Shown: positions 1-10,400 of the stretch, piece by piece | Position numbering within the stretch: the stretch's first letter is position 1 | Layout of the letters: each line of letters starts with the position of its first letter | NCBI GenBank assembly: GCA_028023455.1 | Contig: JAQFVV010012446.1 | Span: 2,480,001-2,544,000, forward strand | DNA length: 64,000 bases | From: Epiperipatus broadwayi | Taxonomy: Eukaryota > Onychophora > Udeonychophora > Euonychophora > Peripatidae | Reading direction: 5' to 3' | Made by a program: the position numbers and the translations under genes | The notes under the pieces: model-generated | Seen by the model: only the letters and a program-made list of their open reading frames with translations | The model's database searches: none | Told to the model about the DNA's origin: nothing

Positions 1-275
1 TTATCATCTCCCATACACAAATATAATAAGTGCTTGGTTTATATTAAGATGGCAAATCTTTAATTTTTAATGAACAGGTTTCAGTCTTCTCCACCCTTCA
101 ACTTTTCAGTCATCCATATCATTGAAAATCTGATGATGGAATGCTCAAAGCCCTTGTTGATGTCAATATTATTGGCATACCCATGTTGACCTAAAGTCAC
201 TCTGATTCCTCAAACATAGAACCTTAACACCATGTAAATACACAGACAAGAAATGGGTAGAATACAGGCCGAATC
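1..275 (-). repeat. Family A repeat, fragment at window edge
   Basis: This stretch matches the non-ribozyme part of family A seen at 9100-9320, 50787-51060 and 63120-63320. Shared pieces include aagatggcaaatcttt, tgaaaatctgatgatgg, gctcaaagccc and catgttgacctaaagtc. The hammerhead portion of this copy would lie to the left, outside the window. Strand is given as the sense of the family A hammerhead. Confidence 0.75.
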
Positions 276-648
276 TGTAATATATGAATATAAGTATAGT
301 ATATATATTTAAGCTAGATATAACTAGAGGGGATTTGTATATATATATATACTGTACTTGTAATCAAATATTAAAACATAAATAAATAACTTTTAGCATG
401 CTTTCTTTTAATATACTTAATTCAATATAGGCTATTCAATCTTTATTTTAACAATCATATCCAAATAATTATTTTCTTTTCCATATACAGTATTATTATA
501 TTTATGCTGTACCATTTAAGTTCGGGTATCTTTTATCTATTTTATCTTAACATCGGATGTTCTGTGTAATATACATATGCTACAATATATGCTACATAGT
601 ATGTAGATTGAAACATATAATGCAGATATAGAAATCCTAATGTCTGCT
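276..648. other. AT-rich spacer, nothing recognised
   Basis: Low-complexity AT-rich DNA with short TA runs (for example around 302-350). No open frame, RNA motif or shared repeat was recognised. Confidence 0.5.
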
Positions 649-1297
<649 letters not shown>

Positions 1298-1940
1298 TTG
1301 GCTGTTCTTAGTAAATCTACACACATACATATCAGCTAAGAAATAAAATAACTAATGAAAGAATATTAATAATCCACTAAGCTTCTTATTAAATAAAATC
1401 CCTTTTTTCTTTCATAAGATTTAAATTTTTACTTCTCTTGATAAAATTATTAATTTAAATCATACAAAAATATAATAATATTTAATAAGACCATTGTATA
1501 ACTAATATTTTGTTTTATCAGGTAGTATATATATATATATTCAATTATAACAATTATAAGAATTTATAAAAATGTATAAAAGATATAATGAGGTTGATAT
1601 AGATATGTAAAAAAAAAGATAGTGGATACACACACAAAAAAACAAATAAATATTATACAGAGTGTTTCTAAAATGATAACAATAGAAATGATAAAAAACA
1701 TCTTTAAAGGATATATATAAACCAAATAAAGATACCCATTATGGACTAATGATTGAAATTTTTTATACATATGTGCATGTGCTTTACAAAGCATTTTTTA
1801 TTTTTTTTCTTAATTTAGCCTAACGCTCTTTCGATAATTTAGTACCATAATCAGAAGAAAAAAATTGCTTTGTAAACTATACAAAAAGAATTACATACAA
1901 AAATGACAGCCTATTATTATAAAGTGCTGAAAACTTTGAA
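1298..1940. other. AT-rich spacer, nothing recognised
   Basis: Only a short TA run (about 1527-1541) and unremarkable AT-rich sequence. The small minus-strand open frame at 1564-1794 has no recognisable motif and is dominated by AT-rich codons, so it is not called as a gene. Confidence 0.5.
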
Positions 1941-2121
1941 ATTATTCAAACGGAAATCAATCTCCAATAATGTGCTATTTTTTAAATATTATAAACCTCT
2001 GCGCACTCTCCCGCTGGTAAAAATTTTAAAAACTTAAAGTCTTACCAGTGGGAGAATGTGCGGAGATTTATAATATTTAAGAAATAATGCTTTATCTGAG
2101 ATTGACTTTCATTTGAATAAT
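1941..2121. repeat. Fold-back element with 80-bp arms
   Basis: Left arm 1941-2020 and right arm 2042-2121 are reverse complements over essentially their full length with about ten mismatches. The spacer is 21 nt. The arms begin and end with attattcaaa / atttgaataat. This is a miniature inverted-repeat element or hairpin of unknown superfamily. No target duplication was found, and no other copy was noticed in the window. Confidence 0.85.
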
Positions 2122-2768
2122 ACAAATGACAGAAAAATCAATAATATTGATTGTAATAAATACTACTACTAATAGTAAATAATAATAATTCAGAAGTACT
2201 TTCAGTTACCTTTCTAACCATTTTCAACTACTAAATATTTTAAATTTTCCAGAAGAAACATTATCATGTGATATCTCATGATTCATAAACTTTAATATTT
2301 ATACTCCACCTATTAATTAAAGATTATCTTTTTACATTTGGAAAAATTGCCTCCTTAATTTTTCAAGTGTCATGATTTCTTTTCTCATGAATAATTCTAG
2401 TTCTATTCAGATTTTCATGATTAAAAAAAAAGTTGCTCATATTAAACCATTTTTTTAAACTTTGCATATGTTTGCATACATATTTAAACATAAAACCATA
2501 CATGTTTAATTACAACTTTCCATACAATAGACATTAACGTCTCTAGAAAATTATGTACAATATTTTCACACAAATTTAAGCATTTTAAAAGCACTTTATA
2601 ACTTGAATAAAATCTAACTCTTCAATCATACTCCTCAGATTTAATGAAGTGACAGGTGAAAGAAATATAAGATATTAAGTTGGCCAATGTGCTGATTATA
2701 GCTTGAATTTTTAACGGCCAATCTACAATCGAGAAAACAGTTACCCTCATTTGTATTTGTAAATCAAA
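2122..2768. other. AT-rich spacer, nothing recognised
   Basis: No repeat shared elsewhere in the window and no coding signal was seen. Confidence 0.5.
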
Positions 2769-3130
2769 TATGCAAATGCTTGTTCATTTTCATAACAAAG
2801 TTGTTTCTTTCTTCTTTATAACCTAAAGCTGACTGCACTTTTGGTGAATTTCACCATAATCATAACTCTTTTAAATTAATTATTGTCAATCGTAGAAATG
2901 TAATAAACAAAAGAAAAAACAGCATACAATTACCTAACAAAGTGGAATATTTAAATGAACTAATTTAAATAAAAATGCATGCATAATTACATTATAATAT
3001 AAAGATCAATGATAATTAATTTAAGAGAGCCATGACTATGGTGAATTACATTAAAGTACATTCAGCTTTAGATTATAAAAAAGAAAAAAAAACAATTTGT
3101 TATGCAGATGAACAAATGTATGCAAATTTA
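2769..3130 (-). mobile_element. Family J inverted-repeat element, internally deleted copy
   Basis: Arms of about 125 bp (2769-2892 and 3005-3130) are inverted copies of each other. Both match the terminal arms of the longer element at 47720-48550, including tataacctaaagc, ttttggtgaa and ctcttaaattaattatt. The short centre (2893-3004) matches, in reverse complement, the sequence just inside the left arm of the longer copy. It therefore looks like an internal-deletion derivative in the opposite orientation. The transposase type is unknown. Confidence 0.75.
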
Positions 3131-3564
3131 ATTATGTAATGGCATGGCTCTCCATCAAATTAAAAGGCTATAGTTTTAAAAATACTAATATGACAAACAG
3201 GATTCAAGGAGTTGTTTAAGCATATTAACTACATTTTTATGAAATGGGGTCTCCCAAAAAAGATGCCATAAATTTTCTCATCGTACTAACCCACAAATTT
3301 ACATATGGTATATGTGTGCCATTCAATAATTTTAGTCAGCTTTTGATTCATCCAAATATAATAGTTACACTGATTAATCTTTCAAGCCTTGTGGGGAGTT
3401 TCCTCATCGCTGAACAAAATTTTATTAATTAGATTCATATATTAAATTTCATTAATAAGCTAGTAAGTTTTTAGAAGACTTAAATATCACATGGCTATTT
3501 AAAAAATCGGGACATAAGCTTTTTTATAAGCAGATCTTGCTGTGGAGTTAGTCGCCTCTATGAT
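3131..3564. other. AT-rich spacer, nothing recognised
   Basis: A 62-residue plus-strand open frame at 3244-3432 has no recognisable motif. Nothing else was seen. Confidence 0.45.
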
Positions 3565-3662
3565 ACACAGAGGCTAAACTCTCGACACAGTTGCGCTACT
3601 CAGTGAAAACAGCTTGTGTAAGCATAAAGAATGGTGATCATGTGATGTTTAGTGGTTTAATT
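3565..3662 (+). repeat. Family B terminal fragment
   Basis: This contains acagaggctaaactctc and, at its right end, the family B terminus (gcataaagaatggtgatc, then atgtgatgtttagtgg). It lacks the hammerhead region. The same two pieces are abutted in the 49498-49606 part of another copy. Confidence 0.7.
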
Positions 3663-4315
3663 ACCTCTATGTTCTCTGAATAGATAAATGTGGGTTTTCA
3701 AATACTTCTTCAGTAGATTCAATCCTTTTGTGAGATTGTCTTGGACAACCAGTTTTTTTTCATTATTCACCGATGGAGTTTCCATAAATCTATTTACTAA
3801 TTTGTGAATAGTCTTGTTGATGAAGTCTGTTTTATGGTGACATCAAACAATTCTCTAATTTCATTGCTCTTCATGGTTTTTACTCTGCATATAAACCATG
3901 TAAACTGTCTTAAATATTCCTCATCAATAATGTTCCAGGTAAGAATGAAAAAATAACTTAATTTGCACAAAATTGTGTAAAAATGGTTAAATTTGTGGAT
4001 CACATGGATTTTTTCAAACCATTGGGACAAAATATTTTTTTTACCCATTTTATACAATAAGGCATGTACCTTCAGTATCATATTTATCTAAATTACCTCA
4101 AGACAGACAACATCATCCATAATATACATAGAAAATAGCATCATACCACTAATTCTATCATTCAATTAAAACTTTAATAAAACTTCCAATCACTTCCAAT
4201 TATTTGATAAATTTAAACACGTTAACTGTAACTTTATAAATGCACACTGAATATGACTCATGCATACATTTATACAATGGTTAAGATTATACTTTTTGAA
4301 TTAATAGTTATTGCT
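3663..4315. other. AT-rich spacer, nothing recognised
   Basis: The minus-strand open frame at 3797-4081 (94 residues) is AT-biased and shows no recognisable motif. I do not call it as a gene. Confidence 0.45.
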
Positions 4316-4962
4316 AATAATTGAACTGCCCTCTAGGGGCAGCATTTAATAATTTATATAATAAAAAATGGCTGCCTCTTATTGTTCTTTACTTTATTGC
4401 ATAAAGAAATTTTTTGAACAATCTCAGCTGAAAGAGTGAGTATTAAATCAATCAATATATTTGGCAAAATAGTTTAAATTGATCAAACTCTAAATGGGAA
4501 ATGAAAACTCAGTTTTAATACCTGTAAATAATAAATAATAACAGGAAATGACTGAAGTCAACTCATTGGAAGCTTCAGTTACTTTCTGTTCAGTCACATA
4601 TAATCTGAGTTATTTATTATTTATAGATATTAAAACTGAGCTTTTATTTCACATTTAGAGGTTGATTAAACTAAATATCTGCTTTGATCCTCTGAGTATT
4701 TAAATTGACCAATATTTTAATTCACAAAGCAAAGCTATTTCTACTCATTTTAAATACTTTACAAATAATGATTTAATTGATAAATATGCAATAATAAATA
4801 ACAATAGTTTTGAACATATGTGGCACTCAAGGATACTCTCCTGAAGTTATTGCTGTAGTCTGTGATAATTTATACAAGAACAAAACAGCTACCTCTTACT
4901 GTGTTTTATTCTGCATAGAGATTTAGTACAAATAACTTAAGCTAAAGGGCAGTTCAATTATT
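4316..4962. mobile_element. Fold-back element with 16-bp perfect termini
   Basis: The termini are aataattgaactgccc (4316-4331) and its exact reverse complement (4947-4962). Inside are further nested inverted segments, for example actcagttttaata at 4508-4520 against tattaaaactgagc at 4628-4641, and ataataaataa against ttatttattat. The whole 647 bp can fold back on itself. No coding capacity was seen. The class is unresolved; a non-autonomous DNA transposon is the simplest reading. Confidence 0.7.
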
Positions 4963-5660
4963 TATAGAAAAAAATACTTAGGTTAATCATGAGCATTGTG
5001 TATACTCTACAGCGTAGAGTATACACTATAATTGTTTGTAATTGTATATTTCTAATTTGAATTTTTATTTGCAAAATTTTAAAAATGAGTTGAAATAAGC
5101 ATAAATTAAAATATTAATCAAATTTTAAACTGTTCTATTATCATATCCATTTTTTATTGAATAAATTACTGAATGTTATGCTAGAGTGCAGATAAATTAT
5201 TTGCAGCAAGAATTATTTCAGTAGAATAATCTCAAGCATTACATATATTTAGTAGCGAAATTGCTCATCTTTATATTGATCAAACAGATTTCACTCAGTA
5301 GATTTCAAAGATAATCATTTGACCTATATGTAAATTCTATGGTGCCGTTGAAGTAATTAGATGCATGTACAATGGTACATACATCCAATTACTTCAATAA
5401 TTTTAGCACAGCTTTTTTATTTCTCTCCACAAAAAACATATCCACATTATGGTCTCAAGCTTTCCCATAAAGACAAGAGAAAATTAAGAGCAGTCATATT
5501 TTTTAAGTTTGGTGTGATTAGTAATTTTTTAAAACTTTATTAATGAATTGTTGGATCATTGGTAAAAAAAAAAAAAAGGCTTCAGATACTTTTTCTCCCT
5601 TGGCAATTATTATAAGATTTTATGAAATGTGATTTTTCATGCATAATTAATATTAATGAA
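4963..5660. other. AT-rich spacer with a short palindrome
   Basis: A short palindrome, tatactctac agcgtagagtata, lies at about 4999-5022. A hairpin-like pair around 5338-5400 repeats a segment containing aagtaattaga. No gene or shared repeat family was recognised. Confidence 0.5.
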
Positions 5661-5985
5661 ATCAAATCATACATCACATGACTTATATAGCTTGTATTTA
5701 CAAATATGTAATATAATAAGCATGCTAATATCTCTGAACAAGCTTATTTTATTATTATTTTTTTTTTGACAAATGCCACAAGAGAACTCATTCACAATCT
5801 CTACTAGAACTATATATGTGTGTGTGTATGTGTATGAGCCATAGCTCAAAACTGATTTGGGAATGGGGATAGTTTTAGATAGGGATTTCTTGTGCCATTT
5901 ATCAAAAAAGAGAGAGAGAGAGAAATAAAAATAAACTTGTTTAGAGCTGTTAGCATGCTCGTTGTATTGCATAATTAATATATAT
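5661..5985 (-). repeat. Family C repeat, degraded fold-back copy
   Basis: The left part has the family C head (tacatcacatgacttata, gcttgtatttacaaatatg, agcatgctaat). The right part (5935-5975) is the inverted equivalent, aacttgtttagagctgtt then agcatgctc. The middle, around 5835-5880, keeps only a degraded trace of the hammerhead region. A (GA)n run lies at about 5908-5923 and a TG-rich run at about 5815-5835. Confidence 0.65.
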
Positions 5986-6420
5986 AAGAAAACAGATTGT
6001 GATGATATCAATTAAAAATCTCTTGACTGTAAAAGAATGATGAAAGAAGGATAGACTATACCCAAAATGTCAGCTAAAATGGAATAGTGATAAAGGTGAT
6101 TTAATTTGCCACCACATCCGAACAAATTTATATGATCATATTTACTAAATTCGTAACTCTGCATAAAAAAAATAAATTAATCAACAAATAACAGTGAAAA
6201 GCCAAATCATGCCAGCAAAGAAGTCTTCTAAACCTTATATACACATCATAATCTATTTTACTTCATTAATAATATATAAAGGATTTGAAGATAAATAAAT
6301 GCAATACACTACATAAATTTTGTAATAATCAAGGAAATGTAAATATAAAATGATTTGTTTTTTTTACTTGGCTATTTTTTTAAAACAATAAATTAAACAA
6401 GCATAGGAATAGTAAATAAA

Positions 6421-6825
6421 ATAAAGTCATACATCATGTGACTTAATTTGATTAGCTTGTAATTATAAACTAAAATAAAGAGCATGCTAATAGCGCTAAC
6501 AAGTTTTATCGATAAATGCCACAAGAGGAAGCATTTAAAATCTCTATCTTGAAATTATCCCCAACCTCAGACCGGTTTCTAGCTATTGGCTTTCCTCAGT
6601 GAGGCACGAGATTTCTGGAAGAGAAAGCATTTAAAATCTCTATCTAGAAATTATCACCAGCCCCAGGCGAGTTTTTAGCTATTGGCTTTCAATCAGTGAG
6701 GCATACTGGTCTGGGGCTGGTGGTAATTTCTAGATAGAGATTTTAAATGTTTTCTTTTGCAACATTTATCAATAAAACTTGTTAGAGTTATTAGCATGCT
6801 TTTTATTTTAGTTTGAGCATAGGAA
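6421..6825 (-). repeat. Family C repeat, fold-back copy with hammerhead
   Basis: The head is tcatacatcatgtgactta, and its inverted partner near 6780-6815 ends with agcatgct. The hammerhead-bearing segment occurs three times. The first is the good minus-strand copy at 6564-6605. The second is a damaged minus-strand copy at about 6655-6705, with CTGATTGA and AAAAC replacing the core. The third is a partial inverted copy at about 6706-6750. The element is thus an inverted, partly duplicated arrangement of one unit. Confidence 0.8.
6564..6605 (-). ncRNA. Hammerhead ribozyme motif, family C
   Basis: Read on the minus strand. The core CTGAGGA is at 6599-6593 (position 7 is free in hammerheads). 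Stem II is at 6592-6580, with AGC/GCT pairs and an A-A mismatch at its base. GAAAC is at 6579-6575, followed by a CG loop and GTC at 6572-6570. Stem I pairs GCCTCA (6605-6600) with TGAGGT (6569-6564) over six positions including one G-U. Stem III is two pairs, A15.1-U16.1 and C15.2-G16.2. Predicted cleavage is after the C at 6570. Core residues match the hammerhead consensus. Activity has not been tested. Confidence 0.75.
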
Positions 6826-7234
6826 TAGATTTTAAGTATTTAATTTGTTGCTTTTATGATATAGAAAAATTATAGTACTTTTATTGCTATTTCAAATTTA
6901 TGCCTAATTAAGTAAATATAAGAAAGAAATTTGCATTCATATATTTAATTTAATTTGGTGATAGTTATTAATAAATTACATTTAAATTAAACTAATATAT
7001 TAGTTTGATTTTTAAGCTTTTAATCATTTTCCCTTTTAAGGCTGCAATTGCATGTATCCATTTTAACAACTTCATTCATATCCAAAATTATTCTGGTCAG
7101 AAAAAAGTTGAGAACCCTAAGTTTGAGCTTACCAGAATGCAACCTATATTAAATATTATTAAGAAATATTACTTACCTCTATAAAAGTCTATTAAAGGCT
7201 GATGTTCTAAGTCAATAATGGTGTTACCTACATG

Positions 7235-7385
7235 TACTATATTTTGATTTACAAGTATCAAATTTTTGCATTCACAACTTTGGTATTAACCATTTTGGAT
7301 AAATACATTAACAGTTTTTGCTAATCATTTATTAAACTAGGTATTATCCTTAGCTCAGATATGAACTTTAAATCTTAATTAAAGA
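7235..7385 (-). repeat. Family A subfamily E fragment (no ribozyme)
   Basis: Matches 60590-60720 and 60975-61125: gatttacaagt, gataaatacat, atttattaaacta, ctcagatatgaactttaaa. The hammerhead part is absent. Boundaries are approximate. Confidence 0.65.
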
Positions 7386-7424
7386 TATACCAGTATATAT
7401 AATACAATATTTTTAATGTGTAAA

Positions 7425-7940
7425 GTTATCCATTTATAATTACTTAATTAGAAAGCATGTTGCCTAGAACAGGAGCTAATGAAAATCAACTGCCCCAGGC
7501 CAAAAGTAAAAGTAAAACTGGCAGACTGATTGTATTCAAAAAGAGAATCCTCATTTAAATGCCACTCTAGACCTAATGCGGAGATCAAAGCACTGCATTT
7601 TACATTTATATGTATAAGAATTCAAAGTAAAGCAACTTTTCAATTTTCTTACGTATTTTAACAAACCATCCATTACAAATATTATATTACAATATAGAAT
7701 CTAGCATTAAAGGCATTTATTATAATAAGTAAAAAAAACTTGAAAAGTTTGCTGACATGGATTTCTTACACCTGAAAATGTAAACCACAGTGCTTGGATC
7801 TCTGTATTAGATCCAGAATGACGTTCAAAAGAAGATCCTCTTTTTGAATGCAATCATTCTGCCAGTTTTACTTTAAGTGCTTTCATTAACTACTAATCTA
7901 GGTAAAGTGCTTTCTAATTAAGTAATTATAAATGGATAAC
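7425..7940. mobile_element. Fold-back element with 37-bp termini
   Basis: The left terminus at 7425-7461 (gttatccatttataat, cttaattagaaagca) is the near-exact reverse complement of the right terminus at 7904-7940. The inner arms continue the symmetry with more mismatches: actggcagactgattg at 7517-7532 faces caatcattctgccagt at 7852-7867. The 516-bp unit has no coding capacity. It is probably a non-autonomous DNA element or fold-back. Confidence 0.8.
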
Positions 7941-8910
7941 CGGATACATTAAATATTTCCAATATACATGGCAAACAAAAACAGATTACCTTTCCATAAG
8001 CTGTCATTATCAATGTATTAGTCATTTTGTCAGAAAATCTGCAAGAATAAACAACCATTTATCCCCACTGTCTCAGTGCTGAAGAACTTGATTAACTATG
8101 TATACCAGATGAAAACATGGCATTATTACATTGAATCCAAAACTAATAAAAAGTAAAAGTGGATGATATACTGACTGGATATGGAAAAGTGGTATGTTTC
8201 CTTTTACTTACATATATATGTTAGTATCATATTATTTAATCCTTACATACACATACTGAGATAAATATTTCTTCAAATAACTGATTAAAACCACTTTAAA
8301 AATACAACTATTGGTTTTCAATGACAGTTTCCTAAGAGCATTTTTTAAAATATAAAACAATTTCAAAATTTGATATCAATTAAGTTTTTAAAAAATGAAT
8401 ATGGATTTCAATTAGTATGCTCTAGTAAATTTTATTTTTAAAAAAAAAAAACATGTTTGTGATATATATACATGTTAAGCAAGATAGCGCCATAAATTAT
8501 AAAAACATTATTTTTAGATAAAATATTCTTAATGGTAAAAGATTTGTCATTATTCGTGGTAATTTTATAGCTGATAAATTTTTAATATTTTGTAAAATGC
8601 TTGGTAATATAATTTTTTTAAAAAAAAAATTACATTATTTGTCATTGCTAAAGTATCTTTCTGTCTTCTCAGCATATTAATATTTTCATAAAAAGTAATT
8701 TAACCAATTATCGGGTATAATAACTTGCCTTTTGTAAGGAGTTAGGTGAAAAAACCTTAAACATATATATGAATTCACAGAGCTTGTTCAAATTATAATT
8801 ACTTAATATTTGATTTAGTAATAAATTTAATAAATTATATATGAAAATTGTAGAGTTTAAAAAAAAATAAGGGGTGAGGGAGGGCGTAATTTAATTTCTA
8901 AAATTAATAC
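7941..8910. other. AT-rich spacer, nothing recognised
   Basis: Poly-A/T runs only (for example about 8440-8450 and 8620-8628). No shared repeat or coding signal was found. Confidence 0.5.
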
Positions 8911-9340
8911 ATTGTACAGGCTTACATCTGCATTTATATATGTAATATATGTGGAATTCGAACTCAGACTTTCACAACCCACAACTCTCAGTGCCATCTT
9001 ATATTGCTGACCCATCTGATCACACACGTTGAAAAGATAAATAATCACCAATATCCGTATTTCGTGCTAAACCAGCACTCATCAGTTGGTCCAGATTACC
9101 ATCTCCACATATATATACAATCAGACTCATATTTATATTAAGACAGCCAATCTTTTTACTTTAATGGACAGGCTTCAAACTACTCCAACCCACAACTCTT
9201 CAGCCTTCCATTTCACTGAAAATCTGATGGTGGAATGTTCAAAGCCCACGTTAGTGCCAAGGTTGTCATCCTACCCATATTGACGTTTAGTCATTCTGTC
9301 CCCTCATGTACAGGAGAATAATCCATTTATACATAAAAAA
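8911..9340 (-). repeat. Family A repeat with hammerhead and tRNA-like box
   Basis: This is the best single family A copy. In minus-strand order it has the body shared with other copies (about 9320 to 9110), the hammerhead (9090-9047), a 35-nt linker, then a tRNA-like segment (about 9012-8950). The tRNA-like part ends in GAGTTCGAATTCC at 8964-8952, close to the tRNA B-box consensus GGTTCGANTCC. A sequence resembling an A box (TGGCACTGAGAG) lies about 25 nt before it. The arrangement suggests a polymerase III-transcribed, SINE-like unit. Promoter activity is inference. Confidence 0.8.
9047..9090 (-). ncRNA. Hammerhead ribozyme motif, family A
   Basis: Minus strand. CTGATGA is at 9085-9079. Stem II is at 9078-9064, with five Watson-Crick pairs (GTGCT with AGCAC) and loop GGTTT, including the favoured G10.1-C11.1 pair. 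GAAA is at 9063-9060. Stem III is minimal: A15.1-U16.1 and U15.2-A16.2 around a four-nucleotide loop (9058-9055). The cleavage nucleotide is A17 at 9052. Stem I pairs ACCAA (9090-9086) with TTGGT (9051-9047). All core positions expected of a hammerhead are present. A very short stem III is typical of hammerheads in Penelope-like elements and retrozymes. Catalysis is untested. Confidence 0.8.
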
Positions 9341-10290
9341 AACCGTAATTATTTCCATAAAATAACGAAATATATTGTAAGGGTCAAGAAGATATAAACA
9401 AAAAATATTTAATTGAACGAAATTCCAATTATAGGATTATAGGAATTATTTTGGCAATGTATTCTCACACCTTTTGAAATTATTGGAAATTGACTAGCTT
9501 ATCTTTCGGATTCATTAAGTACACCCCACTACTGTCCGCCACAGGGTAGATTTGAAGCAGACATGGAATTCAATGAAATATGATTCAAAATCCTTTCTCT
9601 AGTTCAACTGATTAGTCTAGTATAATTAATTCTCTACTCTACTAAGAATTCATATATGTTCTGAATTATGTATTCCCTTTCACAACACAAACCTGTACAT
9701 TTCATATAATTAATACCATTATTAGGTCAAAGGTGAGACCTTTATTACGTTTCAGGCATTAAATAAATAAACACAAAATATTAACCAACATCCAAAAATA
9801 TTTATATAATAAAATAAAAACACAATTTATTTACAAAACAAACACAAATCAGTAATAAAAAAGCATACTTATGATAGTATATGAATTCAAACTCAAGATA
9901 TCATCTTCATTAAGTATAAAATATGAATAAAACAATGTGATGGTCTTACCAGATTCTAAGCCTTTGAGTTTAAGCATAATTAATTTATTGTTCCACAGTA
10001 TTTTATCTTTTAAGTATAATTATCTTTTTATATTGTGTGAGACAAGGTAATGACGGAAGATGATTTATATTTTAAATTTAACAATCATAAGATTAGCATC
10101 ACTTAAAACTATATACACTTTACTGTAGGTAAGGTCAATATATTTTAGAAACAGTCGTTTGTCAGATTTTCTACTTAATGAATAATATTTCGGTAGTGTA
10201 ATTTTTACTATGCAATATAGGGATTAATTTCTATCTGCTTTTAACACCTTGTGGAGGGGTTTCATCATAAACACGAGCAGAGACATGTGA
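9341..10290. other. AT-rich spacer, nothing recognised
   Basis: No repeat family or coding signal was recognised. A short motif, acaccttgtggagggg, at about 10246-10261 recurs at 13548-13563. Confidence 0.5.
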
Positions 10291-10400
10291 AAAAGATGTA
10301 TCATCTCCAAGATGTACATCCTGTGCTAAACTAGCACTCATCAGTTGGCCCAGATCACAATTCTTGCACATATATTTGTCATTATTGAAGCAGATGATCT
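10291..10400 (-). repeat. Family A fragment with dead hammerhead
   Basis: The minus strand keeps CTGATGA (10344-10338) and a perfect stem II (GTGCT with AGCAC), and stem I shares CCAA with TTGG. The GAAA box is mutated to AGGA, so the catalytic core is broken. Confidence 0.7.
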
